A model generated the notes under the pieces. That model ran no database searches. It had not been told where the DNA came from and was given only the letters and a program-made list of their open reading frames with translations. From CATOSP01 sp965216155 (GTDB lineage: Bacteria; Chloroflexota; Dehalococcoidia; Lucifugimonadales; UBA3495): 64,000 nucleotides of DNA. Position numbers and translations under genes: made by a program. The number at the start of each line of letters is the position of its first letter. Position 1 is the first letter of the stretch. The stretch is from the NCBI GenBank assembly GCA_965216155.1, contig CBDCFD010000006.1, forward strand, positions 1,406,863-1,470,862, read 5' to 3'. Below are positions 34,559 to 43,652 of this stretch, one piece after another.

Positions 34559-35260
34559 CATGACCGCCCAATACATCACCGAAGCCGCCACCGTCCAAAT
34601 GCCCATGGTCCGCCACGCGGCGGAAATCGGCTGGACGCCCGTGCCGCCAAAGGAGGCCCTCGCCCGTCGCGGCGGCCAGGCCGGGTTGCTGTTCCGGGGC
34701 GAACTGAAGACGCCCTGCGCCGTTTCAATCCCTGGCTGAGCCACGATGCCGTTAGGAGTGTCATCGAGCGGCTGGAATCGTTGCCGCCGGCCATCGAGGG
34801 CAACCGGCAGATGTTGGAGTGGCTGCGGGGCGAGCGGCAATGGTACGACGACAGCGAGCAGCGGCAAAAGCCGGTCCAACTCATTGACTTCGATACGCCG
34901 GGGGCCAACGTCCGGCAAGTTACCTGGGAATGGACGCTCAAGCCGCCGGCCCGCAAGGGCAACCGCGCCGACGTGATGTTCCTGGTCAACGGCATCCCCG
35001 TCGCTATCGTCGAGAACAAGAACCCGAAAGATAAGGACGCCATCGACCGGGGCATCGGGCAGTTATTGCGTTACGAGCGGGAAACACCCGAGTTGTTGGG
35101 CGCGGCGCAACTCTTCAACGTGACCCACCTGCTGGACTACTGGTACGGCGTCACCTGGAACGCCTCACGCCGCTTCATGGCCCGCTGGAAAGAGCTATCA
35201 GAGGAAACCTACCGGTTTGCCGTCCAGTCCTTCTTTGAGCCAGCTGACTTCCTGCGTACC
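34559..35260 (+). pseudogene. hsdR: Type I restriction subunit HsdR, 5' part
   Basis: HsdR is the ATP-dependent translocase/nuclease subunit of type I restriction systems. The part from ATG 34559 reads TAQYITEAATVQMPMVRHAA and GGQAGLLFRGEL, then a one-base loss near 34713 shifts the frame. It continues with DALRRFNPWLSHDAVRSV and the nuclease motif NRADVMFLVNGIPVAIVENK (ExK). It stops at 35260, where an IS607-type element is inserted within the codons for DFLRT-LRDW. No hsdM or hsdS is in the window. Confidence 0.85.
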
Positions 35261-35420
35261 GTTGTAAAAATGGTCATCACTGGTAACAACCACTCTCTTA
35301 CGCGCTCCCTTGCGGGAGGCCGAGCCGCCCCAACAGTGCAAGGCGGCTCCGCCCGGGAATCTCGCCCGGGAACACCGAACGGGTCCGAGTTCAAGCCGCC
35401 CCGGAGGAACAGCCCTCCGG
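35261..35420 (-). ncRNA. Candidate TnpB guide RNA (omega/reRNA) at the element end
   Basis: TnpB guide RNAs cover the 3' end of tnpB and the transposon end, with the guide taken from the flanking DNA. This segment is GC-rich and can form hairpins (CCGGGCGAGATTCCCGGGCG; CCGGAGGGCTGTTCCTCCGG). It is conserved in the copy at 54520-54720. The guide would be hsdR sequence below 35261. Position-based inference only. Confidence 0.35.
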
Positions 35421-36921
35421 GACAGCCCGGACCGGATGGGGACCACCCCGCCGGTGCTGCGCTGCAAGCGCCGGTCTCAGCTGCCCCAGGATCACGCCCC
35501 AGTGCGTCCATACGTGCTTCACGCGCTTCCTCGCGGGTACGCTGAAGGCGACATGTCCGCCCCTGCCGTCAGGACACTCCCGGCGGCGCGGAACGCGCTC
35601 GGAACAGCCGAGCAAACGCCGGGCCAGCACCAGCGCCGCAGCCTGGTGCACCGTCAGCCCGTAGCGCTCCATGAACTTCACCCGGCCGATGACGGAACTG
35701 AAGGCCGGGTTGACCTGAAATACCTCCACTCCATTCCGGTGGCCGCGGGAGATGAAATAGGCCTTGATCTTGCCGTAGCTGAAACTGGACAGCATCCGGC
35801 TGTACCTGCGGGACTCGCCTTCCAGTTGGGCCTTCTTCTGCTTGAAGTCCAGCCGCTCAATCACGACGGGCTTGCCCGCCTGCCGGGCATGCTCCACCAC
35901 CCCGGCGACCGCATCCCCGACCAGCGCCTCAGCCTGATGGCTGGACCGGCCGTAGGTCACCAGCGGGACCCGCCAAGCTCGAAGGTAGTTGCCGCTGGCG
36001 TCGGTCTCGGCCACGGCCAGGTGGCCGGCATTCAGGTCCACGCCAATGGCGCCGCGCCTCCGGTCCGTCACCGCGGGCACGGGCGCCAGGTCAGTGGTGA
36101 CGAACACCCGCCATCCCTTCTCATCCCGCTTGAAGCGGTACGATATTGCCTGTCCCAGAGAGGTCGCGCGGGCAGCCCTGATCGCCGTGTTTTCGCCTGC
36201 ATTCAGCAAACTCCAGGTTGGCCTGCAGGGCCGCCAGCACCTGGCCGTGGCCGTAGGCGAACTTGACGCCTTCGATGACCACGTACTTGCCATGCTCCCC
36301 GGCCAGGCAATCCGGCATCCGCAGCCGCAGGGTCAGGGAGCCGTCGCCGGCAACCCCCGCCACGCACAGCTGGCAGCCGCCGGTCTCGTCCCGGCTGCCC
36401 AGCACGAAGAACTCGCCGCTGCGGGCATCCCGCCAACCGGCCAGCCATTCCTCATGGCTGCCGTAGCCGTTGGCCTCCAGGTTGTACTGGCCGCGCCAGA
36501 GCTTCCTGCCGCCGAAGCACAGCCGGACCAGGCCCGCCGCCATATCGGCCTCAACCCGCGCCAACCTGGACCGCAGGTTATCCAGCCTGCGCATCTTCTG
36601 ATGGACCCGGCGCGAATCACCCTTCTTCCCGGTGCCAGCCAACTCCTTGCCGGTCCTGCGGACCAGGCCCTTCAGGGTCTCGATATGCAGAAGCTGGGAC
36701 TCCCGCGCCCCCGAGACCTTCCCCTCCAGGGATACCCGCACCGCGTTGAACATCCGGGCCGGGATTCCATACTCCCGCAGATATGCGCTCTTAAGCGATG
36801 CGGCGGACCTGCCGGAAGAGACCTCCGCAAACAGGTTCCGTTGCACCCTGCCGTACAGGGCCGCATAGGCGGACAAAGCCTCATCATTGCCCTCTATTCG
36901 CGTCTGGTACGTGGCCTGCAT
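35391..36921 (-). pseudogene. tnpB: TnpB of IS607 copy 1, frameshifted
   Basis: TnpB is an RNA-guided RuvC-type nuclease. The first frame begins MQATYQTRIEGNDEALSAYA and runs to about 36210, then the reading passes to another frame (LLNAGENTAIRAARATSLGQ). RuvC-I GVDLNAGHLAVAETD and RuvC-II VIERLDFKQ are visible. At the third RuvC position the sequence reads YGLTVHQAAALVLARRLLG, without the usual Asp. The frameshift makes it inactive as given. Its ATG overlaps the recombinase stop (TGATG). Confidence 0.8.
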
Positions 36922-37511
36922 CAGAGCTCCCCGGCCGCGGCAACGGCCCGCTCGACCCTTCTCCGGGCGGAACGCTTCCCGTACAGGCGGGCGCAGAGGG
37001 AAGTCATCACCTCGGTCGCGTCCCGGACCAGATCATCCTCGACTTCACCGTCATCCACGACCAGGATGCGGCAACCCCGGGCCGGCAGGGCGGCCTCGAT
37101 GTACTCGAACCCAAAACGGCAGAGCCGCCCCCTGTGTTCGACTATGATCGCGCCCACCGAGGGGTCGCCGATGATCCGGCGCAACTGCCGCCGGTTGCCG
37201 TTCAGACCGGACCCGATTTCCTTGACGACCTCATCGGGGCGGCAATCATGCTGAGTGGCCCACTCGGCCAGCCTGCCGGCCTGGCGGTCGAGACCGCCGC
37301 GCTGGTCTGCGGAGGAGACGCTGGCGTACAGCACGCACCGCGCACCGCCCTCGGGAGGAACGATGACGTAATAGCGGCCGTTGGGGAGTTGCTCGATCTG
37401 AAGGCCGGGGGGCAATTTGCCCTGCCGGTGCAGACGGGAGGTTGTGGCCTTGTTGAAGCCGTAGAGACGGCCCCAGGCAGTCAGGCTGATGCGCTTGCTG
37501 ATAACATCTAT
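36921..37511 (-). pseudogene. tnpA: IS607 serine recombinase TnpA, copy 1, inactivated
   Basis: A MerR-like DNA-binding N-terminus (RISLTAWGRLYGFNKATTSR) and a serine recombinase domain. Compared with the intact copy at 51932-52522, the start codon is ATA instead of ATG, the catalytic motif YARVSSADQ reads YASVSSADQ (loss of the Arg two residues before the catalytic Ser), and the EHRERL motif reads EHRGRL. All three changes point to a dead recombinase. Confidence 0.8.
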
Positions 37512-37551
37512 ACGACACGATTTTATACTATATTATGAACAGTTGCCAACC

Positions 37552-39266
37552 CTGCGAGACTGGATTCTCTTTTACGTCGAGGACGGGGAGACTCGGAAAT
37601 CCGTGCTGCGCCAGCACCAGCGCCGCGCCGTTGACCGCATCATCGAGCGTTGCTCGGAACCGGCGAAACGGCGCGGACTCATTTGGCACACCCAGGGGTC
37701 CGGCAAGACCTTCACCCTGCTCACCGCCGCCCGCATCATCCTGGAACGGAAGTATGAGTTTCAGAACCCGACTGTGGTAGTTGTAGTAGACCGGACGGAG
37801 TTGGAAGGGCAGCTCAAGGGTTGGGTGGAGCGGCTACTGGGCGAGATGCAGCAGCAGGACATTCCGGTATGGCGGGCGGGTTCCAGGGCGGAATTGCGCG
37901 ACCTGCTCCTAACCGACAAACGCGGCCTGGTTCTTTCGATGATTCACAAGTTCGACGGCATTGAGCGGGATGCCAATACCCGGGGCAACATCTACGTTTT
38001 CATCGACGAGGCCCACCGCTCTGTAGCGAAGGACTTGGGCACCTATCTCATGGCGGCCCTGCCCAACTCCACCATCATCGGGTTCACCGGAACGCCAATA
38101 GCGAGGACCGCCCACGGTGAAGGCACGTTCAAGATTTTCGGCGCCGACGACGGCTTGGGCTACCTGGACAAGTACACCATCGCCGAGTCCATTGAGGACG
38201 AGACTACGCTGCCCCATCCGCCACACCATGGCGCCCAGCGAGATGACGGTGCCGACGGAGCAACTGGACAAGGAGTTCTTCGCCCTGGCCGAGATGGAAG
38301 GCGTCACCGACATTGATGAACTCAACCGGGTCCTGGACCGGGCTGTTGGGCTGCGCACCTTCCTCACCGCCGACGACCGCATTGAGAAAGTGTCCGCTTT
38401 TGTGGCCCAGCATTTCCTGGAAAATGTCATGCCCCTTGGCTACAAGGCGTTCCTGGTGGGCGTGAACCGGGAAGCCTGTGCCAAGTACAAGCAAGCGCTG
38501 GACAAACTGCTGCCCCCGGAATGGACCTCGCCGGTCTATACGGAGAACGATAGAGACTTCGTTGAGCGCCCACTGGTTGCGGAGCTTCAACTTTCCGCAC
38601 AACAGGAAGAGGACGCCCGGCTTGATTTCAAGAAGGCGGAAAAGGACCCGAAGATACTCATCGTAACCGACAAACTGCTGACGGGATACGACGCGCCGCT
38701 CCTTTACTGTATGTATCTGGACAAGCCGATGCGGGACCACGTCCTGTTGCAGGCGATAGCCCGCGTCAACCGTCCTTACGTTGACTCCGTTGGCAGCCGG
38801 AAGCGCGTTGGCCTGGTGGTTGACTTTGTGGGCGTTCTCAGGGAGCTGAGAAAGGCGTTGCAGTTCGACTCGTCCGACGTAAGCGGGGCCATTGAAAGTC
38901 TCGACGAGTTGTTGAGGGACTTTCTGGAAAAGATAACCCTTGCCAAGGCGGACTATCTTGAAGGCCAGGGCGACGGCGCTGACGACGAGCGCTTGGAGCA
39001 AGTGGTTTTCGGACGTTTCCTGGACCCGGAGAGTCGCAAGGTATTCTTCGACGCCTACAAGGAAATTGAAGCCCTCTGGGAGATACTATCTCCATCAGCG
39101 GAACTGCGGGACTATATTGACACCTTCAAGCAACTGGCCCAACTCTATGCGGCTGTGCGAAATGCTTACACAACCGGCGTGACTTACGTGGCGGACCTTG
39201 CCAGCAAGACGAGCCGCATGGTGCAGGAAAGGTCGGCTCAGGAAGGCTTGGGTTACCTGACAAAAA
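37552..39266 (+). pseudogene. hsdR: HsdR, central helicase part
   Basis: It continues exactly where the 5' part broke off: LRDWILFYVEDGETRKSVLR, then Walker A HTQGSGKTFTLLTAA, DEAH box VFIDEAHRSVAKD and TGTPIA. At about 38215 an extra C in a CCCC run shifts the frame (LP then IRHTMAPSEMTVPTEQ). The second RecA domain follows (LLTGYDAPLLYCMYLDKPM, QAIARVNRP). It is cut at CAAAAA 39261-39266 by the second IS607-type element. Confidence 0.85.
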
Positions 39267-39325
39267 CCGTAATCTGCAGTGAAGTATTATCTTTATAAAC
39301 ATTGAACAAAGAGCATAATAACTGC

Positions 39326-39919
39326 ATGCAATATCTACCCTCAAGAGAGGCCGCAAAAATCCTTGGACTCCACCCTCACACCCTCAGAAGGTATGCCGAT
39401 GCCGGAATCATCCCGTCCATCAGAACCCAAAGCGGACAACGCCGGTATGACGTCCAGTCCTACCTTGGCAAATCCAAGAACAGCACCACCATCTGCTACT
39501 GCCGGGTCTCAAGCCACAAGCAGACCGGCGACCTCCAACGACAGGTCGCCTTCATGCAGGAACACTTCCCAAACGCAGAGGTCATCACCGATGTCGCCTC
39601 AGGACTCAACTACCGGCGCAAAGGACTTGCTGCCATACTGGAACGAATTCACCAAGGCGATAAGCTCACGCTTGTGGTTGCCTACCGGGACAGACTCGCC
39701 CGGTTCGGAACCGAACTCATCGAGCAAATCCTCCAGCAAAACGGTGGCGAACTCCTGGTTCTCAACCAGCGAGATCTCAGCCCCCCGGAGGAACTCACCC
39801 AGGATCTACTCGCCATCCTTATTGTCTTCTCTGCCAGAGCCAACGGACTCCGAAGGTACCGGAAGAAAATCCAGGAAGATAAGAATCTACCCAGACCGGG
39901 ACCAGAGGGCCAAGCTTAA
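39326..39919 (+). CDS. tnpA: IS607-family serine recombinase
   Basis: 197 aa. Residues 1-50 form a MerR-type winged helix (SREAAKILGLHPHTLRRYAD). The recombinase domain begins TICYCRVSSHKQTGDLQRQV with catalytic Arg and Ser present, then VVAYRDRLARFGTELIEQIL and the C-terminal helix FSARANGLRRYRKKIQ. ATG 39326 is chosen over a TTG at 39302 because homologues start at MQYLPSREAAK. Overlaps tnpB. Confidence 0.88.
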   Translation: MQYLPSREAAKILGLHPHTLRRYADAGIIPSIRTQSGQRRYDVQSYLGKSKNSTTICYCRVSSHKQTGDLQRQVAFMQEHFPNAEVITDVASGLNYRRKGLAAILERIHQGDKLTLVVAYRDRLARFGTELIEQILQQNGGELLVLNQRDLSPPEELTQDLLAILIVFSARANGLRRYRKKIQEDKNLPRPGPEGQA

Positions 39920-41060
39920 ACTCTGGTCCGGCGGCAGCCGGTTCACCTACAACAGGACAATCGAACTCCTGACCTCCGGCGGCGCCCCCAAAGCGTCCTG
40001 GCTGAAAATCAAGAAGGATATCCTCACCAAGCTGCCACCGTGGACAAAGCCCGTCCCCTACGAGGTCAAAAGCCACGCGATACGGGACGCATGCCTGGCA
40101 GTCAGCGCGGTCAAGAAATTCAACAAGCAGTTGAAGGCCGACAAAAACAGCGGACTCAGGAAGGAGGGGGATTTCGCAAAGGCACACTTCCGCTCCCGGA
40201 GAGATGAGAGCCAGACCATCTTCATTCACGCCTCCGCACTGAGCCGCCGGGGCGTATATCACACCCTGCTGGGAGAACTGAAAAGGAGGGAACCAATTCC
40301 CCACGCCCACGGAGATGCCAAGCTCACACTGAGGCACCACCAATACCACCTGAGCGTACCCTTCAAGAAGATGGGACCCCACCTCAGTGAGAGCAACCTG
40401 CGGTCCCAGGCGCCAGACCAGGTGAGGGTGGCGGCCCTGGACCCGGGAGTGAGGAACTTCATCACATGGTTCTCCGAGGACGGCTGCGGGAAACTGGGAC
40501 AGGAAGACTTCGGACGAATTCAGAGGCTGTGCCAGCACCAGGACAATCTGCTGTCCCGTGCCGCGCAGGCGCCGTCCAAAAGACGGCGGAACATGCGCCG
40601 GGCCGCCCAAAGAATGACCGTCAGAATTCAGAACCTGATAAACGAACTCCACCACAAGACAGCCCGGTTCCTGGCCGGCAACTTCGACGTCATACTGCTG
40701 CCTGACTTCAAAACATCAGGGATGGTCACCAGGAGCCAGCGCAGGATCAGGTCAAAGACAGTCCGCAACCTGCTGAGTTTCGCCCACCACCGGTTCAGGA
40801 ACTTCCTGAAACACAAGGCTTCCGAGAACGGCAGGACGGTGCTTACCGTCAACGAGGCCTACACCTCAAAGACAGTGAGCTGGACCGGAGAGATAAACCA
40901 CAAGCTGGGCGGAAGAAAGACAGTGACGTCCACCGGCGGACGGAGGATGGACCGAGACCACAACGGCGCACGCGGGATATTCCTGTGCGCTTTGGGAGAT
41001 ACCCCCTCCCTGAGACAGCACGTCTCAGGGTGCGTTGCAACAAACCTCGGCGTTTGTTAG
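39822..41060 (+). CDS. tnpB: TnpB RNA-guided nuclease with cysteine-free zinc-finger region
   Basis: About 412 aa. SRKIRIYPDRDQRAKLKLWS and SRFTYNRTIELL are the TnpB N-terminus; RuvC-I AALDPGVRNFITWF, RuvC-II-like VILLPDFKTSGMV and RuvC-III MDRDHNGARGIFL are present. Where TnpB usually has CxxC...CxxC, this protein reads EAYTSKTVSWTGEI and GGRKTVTSTGGRRM, so all four Cys are absent. The RuvC-II acidic residue is Asp instead of Glu, as in a known subgroup. The start is uncertain: TTG 39822 is the best in-frame candidate, overlapping tnpA by about 98 nt. Confidence 0.8.
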   Translation: MSSLPEPTDSEGTGRKSRKIRIYPDRDQRAKLKLWSGGSRFTYNRTIELLTSGGAPKASWLKIKKDILTKLPPWTKPVPYEVKSHAIRDACLAVSAVKKFNKQLKADKNSGLRKEGDFAKAHFRSRRDESQTIFIHASALSRRGVYHTLLGELKRREPIPHAHGDAKLTLRHHQYHLSVPFKKMGPHLSESNLRSQAPDQVRVAALDPGVRNFITWFSEDGCGKLGQEDFGRIQRLCQHQDNLLSRAAQAPSKRRRNMRRAAQRMTVRIQNLINELHHKTARFLAGNFDVILLPDFKTSGMVTRSQRRIRSKTVRNLLSFAHHRFRNFLKHKASENGRTVLTVNEAYTSKTVSWTGEINHKLGGRKTVTSTGGRRMDRDHNGARGIFLCALGDTPSLRQHVSGCVATNLGVC

Positions 41061-41604
41061 CAAAAATGTATCCGTTACCTTCGATATGCAGACACTGAAT
41101 GCGCTGCGGGGAGAAAAGGGGTCTCACGAAGCCAAAGTGTTCAACCTTGTAAGGGGCCTCCAGCGCGAAGTCGAAAACGATCCTGGGATGGGTCCTGTCC
41201 TGAGACCTTTGAGGGACCGGGCGGAACACATCCTGAAGGGCATGGAAGAGCGAACGACAACGGGCCTGGCAGCGCTCGACCTGCTGGCTGCCCTGGCCAG
41301 GGAGAAAGAGGCAGCTATAGAGTCAAAGAAGGACAGTGGGCTCTCGCCGCGAGCGTTCGGTGTCTATTGGGCGCTTAAAGACGCCCCCGACGTTCGCGCC
41401 GCAGGAGTCAATGCGATGGACTTGGCGCGTGAAGCCGAATCGCTTCGTGGGCGCTTTCCCAACGCCGCCGTCAGCGCCCACGAAGAACGGCTGCTGCGGG
41501 CGGCCCTGTACCGGCCGCTCCTGGGACTCCCGGCTGACGGACGGAGCCGGACAGTCGAACGCTTGCTTACGATATTGTTGGGTACGGATGTCGATGTTGA
41601 CTGA
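41061..41604 (+). pseudogene. hsdR: HsdR, 3' part
   Basis: It resumes with NVSVTFDMQTLNALRGEKGS, KVFNLVRGLQREVENDPG and ends with LRAALYRPLLGLPADG and a TGA at 41602. Helical C-terminal domain of HsdR. With the 5' and central parts it would restore a protein of about 990 residues, normal for HsdR. Confidence 0.8.
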
Positions 41605-41965
41605 TGAGCAGCGGCGCAAAGCCATCAGCGAACGTGTCGATTATTGGGTGCAACGATTGAAAGTGCAGCCACCCCGGTTGCGCGTTCAGTCCATGAAGCG
41701 AAAGTGGGGGTCCTGTTCTACGGCAGGGAACATCACTCTGGCGAGTGACTTGGCCGACCAGGAGCCTGGATTTCAAGACTTTGTAATTGCCCACGAGTTG
41801 TTGCACCTGCGGGTGCCCAACCACGGGAAGTTGTTCAAGGCATTGCTGGCCGCTCATGTGCCCGATTGGAGAAAGTACGACATCGAAAAGCAGGGAGCCG
41901 TCAAAGTTACGAGGTTCAATCGGGGCGAAGATTCTACGCCTGAGTTTATGAGTTCAGGACTATGA
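41588..41965 (+). CDS. YgjP-like (DUF45) zinc metallopeptidase
   Basis: 125 aa. MKRKWGSCSTAGNITLASDL and the zincin motif VIAHELLHLRVPNHGKLFKAL (HExxH...H) are typical of the YgjP/DUF45 family, whose members often follow hsdR genes. It starts inside the hsdR end (ATG 41588 or 41594; hsdR stop 41602), so it was translationally coupled to hsdR. It overlaps the next start by 4 bp (ATGA). Seems intact. Confidence 0.85.
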   Translation: MSMLTDEQRRKAISERVDYWVQRLKVQPPRLRVQSMKRKWGSCSTAGNITLASDLADQEPGFQDFVIAHELLHLRVPNHGKLFKALLAAHVPDWRKYDIEKQGAVKVTRFNRGEDSTPEFMSSGL

Positions 41966-42115
41966 CGCCCGACCGACTAGCGGAATTGGCAGCCGAAGGG
42001 GAGTCCGTTGTGCTTGAGTTTAAAAGCACGACAGGAACGCGCCGTGAGGCGGCTATGACCTTGTGCGCTATGCTCAACCCGAACGGTGGCCGGGTGTTGT
42101 TCGGTGTCACCCCGG
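41962..42115 (+). pseudogene. AlbA_2/Schlafen-type protein, N-terminal fragment
   Basis: MTPDRLAELAAEGESVVLEF and KSTTGTRREAAMTLCAMLNP, GGRVLFGVTPGV match the start of AlbA_2 (Schlafen-like) domain proteins, often joined to restriction loci. The reading then turns into unrelated sequence near 42115. On the opposite strand 42111-42160 encodes YPAISLANARGD, a piece of a P4-type integrase, so a recombination junction lies here. Confidence 0.65.
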
Positions 42116-42156
42116 GCGTTGGCAAGGCTGATGGCGGGGTACCACATGGGCCAATA

Positions 42157-42173
42157 AAGTGGCGGAGAGAGTG
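42157..42173 (-). other. tRNA-Ser 3'-end-like attachment core
   Basis: On the minus strand CACTCTCTCCGCCACTT equals the usual 3' end of a bacterial tRNA-Ser including CCA. P4-type integrases recombine at tRNA 3' ends, and such an integrase starts 190 bp away, so this is probably one att site of an integrated island. No tRNA body remains. Confidence 0.5.
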
Positions 42174-42314
42174 TCCGCCACCTCACTACCTTCAGCGGAC
42201 CGCAAAAGACTTCCACGAACCATATTGTCCTGCGACTTGCGCACGAATCAGTATCAACAGGAAGCAATCGAGGTCTTGTAAGGCCCGCCGGCTTCCGTTA
42301 GAATCCGGCCCAAG

Positions 42315-42350
42315 TTGGTATATAAATTGGTATATAAAATGGTATATATT
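42315..42350. repeat. Three iterated TTGGTATATAAA-type repeats
   Basis: TTGGTATATAAA, TTGGTATATAAAA and TGGTATATATTT lie head to tail just upstream of the integrase gene. They may be integrase arm sites or an AT-rich promoter; function not shown. Confidence 0.5.
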
Positions 42351-42364
42351 TCCGGAGGCGCCGG

Positions 42365-43558
42365 ATGCCCGGAACGCGGAATCATCAGACCCTTTCGGCC
42401 GCCATGGTGCGCACTGTCTCCAAACCCGGGATGTACTCCGACGGCAATGGCCTGAACCTCAGGGTGGAACTGTCGGGAACCAAACAGTGGGTGCAAAGAG
42501 TCACGGTCGCGGGCAAACGCACCATGCTGGGCCTGGGCGGGTACCCCGCCATCTCCCTCGCTGATGCCCGGGAACTGGCCGCCGCCAACCAGCGGGCCGT
42601 CAAACAGGGACGGGACCCCCTGGCCGAGAAACGGCAGGCCGCCGAGGAACGGCGACGCCCTGCCGTTCCCAGCTTCTCCGAAGCCGCGGAACGGGTTATC
42701 GAGATGCACCGGCCCACCTGGAGCAACGCCAAGCACGCGGCCCAATGGACCAGTACCCTGGCCACCTACGCCCATCCGGTTATCGGGAGGAAACCGGTGG
42801 ACGAGGTTGACAGCGGCGACGTTCTGGCCATCCTGACCCCTATTTGGACCAGCAAGTCCGAGACGGCCAGCCGGGTCCGCCAGCGCATGGAGACCGTGTT
42901 CGATTGGGTCGTCGCCCAGGGATGGCGGCCCGACAACCCTGCAGGCAGGGCCATCACCCGGGCCTTGCCCAGGGTTTCCCGGGTGAAGCGCCACCACGCA
43001 GCCCTTCCCGTCCTCGACGTTCCAGCGGCCCTCAAAACGGTCAGGGAGTCCGGGGCCGACATGGCGACCAGGCTGGCATTCGAGTTCCTGGTGCTCACTG
43101 CAGCCCGGTCCAGTGAGGCGAGACTGGCAACCTGGGGCGAAATGGACCTGCAGTCCGCCACCTGGAAGGTGCCGGCGGAGCGCATGAAGGCCCGGAGAGA
43201 GCACACGGTCCCGCTGTCTGGACGTTCCCTGGAAATCCTGGGCCAGGCCAGGGAATTGAACGGTCATGGCACCGGGTTGGTCTTCCCCGCCGGACGGCCA
43301 GGGAAGGCTCTGTCCGACATGACCCTCACGGTGTTGCTGCGTCGGCTGGGAATCCCCGCCGTGCCTCACGGGTTCCGCAGCAGCTTCAAGGACTGGTGCA
43401 TTGAGGTCCGGGGCGGCGACGACCGGTGGTTCACCAGCGAGGCGGCCCTGGCCCACAACCTGGGCGGCTCCACCGAGATGGCCTACGCCCGCACCGACCT
43501 CCTGGAACTGCGCCGCCCGCTGATGGATGAATGGGCTGGGTTTCTGTCCACACCCTGA
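42365..43558 (+). CDS. int: P4-type tyrosine integrase
   Basis: 397 aa. N-terminal DUF4102 domain (GMYSDGNGLNLRV, LGGYPAISLADAREL), SAM-like core-binding domain (about 105-195), and catalytic domain with R248 (TAARSSEARL), H335-x2-R338 (HGFRSSFKDW), H364 and nucleophile Y374 (AYARTDLL). All catalytic residues are present and the length is normal, so it should be active. Ribosome site CCGGAGG precedes the ATG. The tRNA-end-like core at 42157-42173 supports a genomic-island origin. Confidence 0.92.
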   Translation: MPGTRNHQTLSAAMVRTVSKPGMYSDGNGLNLRVELSGTKQWVQRVTVAGKRTMLGLGGYPAISLADARELAAANQRAVKQGRDPLAEKRQAAEERRRPAVPSFSEAAERVIEMHRPTWSNAKHAAQWTSTLATYAHPVIGRKPVDEVDSGDVLAILTPIWTSKSETASRVRQRMETVFDWVVAQGWRPDNPAGRAITRALPRVSRVKRHHAALPVLDVPAALKTVRESGADMATRLAFEFLVLTAARSSEARLATWGEMDLQSATWKVPAERMKARREHTVPLSGRSLEILGQARELNGHGTGLVFPAGRPGKALSDMTLTVLLRRLGIPAVPHGFRSSFKDWCIEVRGGDDRWFTSEAALAHNLGGSTEMAYARTDLLELRRPLMDEWAGFLSTP

Positions 43559-43617
43559 GGGCCGCTGCTTCCTGCCGCCCCTGGGCACAGGTCGCCGCTT
43601 CTTCCGGCGGCCCTTTT
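43558..43617 (+). terminator. Possible terminator after the integrase
   Basis: AGGGCCGC at the stop codon pairs with GCGGCCCT at 43607-43614, followed by TTTTG. The inner part forms a smaller GCCGC/GCGGC stem. Confidence 0.45.
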
Positions 43618-43652
43618 GTCATCCGCTTCCAACGCCCGGCGACCGGGACATG

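Larger units (their letters stand above)
35261..37551 (-). mobile_element. IS607-type element, copy 1 (inserted in hsdR)
   Basis: 2,291 bp between hsdR codons ACC and CTG, with CC at both junctions, as expected for IS607 serine recombinases that cross over at a GG/CC dinucleotide without making a target duplication. It encodes a serine recombinase and TnpB on the minus strand. The TnpB-side end (GTTGTAAAAATGG, then CTGGTAACAACCACTCTC) and the recombinase-side end (AGTTGCCAACC) are shared with copy 2 at 51459-52564. Both genes are damaged. Confidence 0.8.
39267..41060 (+). mobile_element. IS607-type element of a second kind (inserted in hsdR)
   Basis: About 1.8 kb, unrelated in sequence to the other IS607 copies. 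hsdR reads GYLT-K on the left and NVSVTFDM on the right, with CAAAAA at both junctions (39261-39266 and 41061-41066). It carries a serine recombinase and TnpB, both apparently intact, in the same orientation as hsdR. The tnpB stop codon TAG (41058-41060) is the last triplet before the junction. Confidence 0.75.

Noticed and set aside
41977..42267. The full minus-strand frame containing YPAISLANAR as an integrase gene
   Set aside because: Only about 17 codons match P4 integrases; the rest is antisense to the AlbA_2 fragment.
42254..43588. A 444-codon open frame on the minus strand across the integrase
   Set aside because: Antisense of the intact P4 integrase with all catalytic residues; low-complexity Gly/Pro/His translation.
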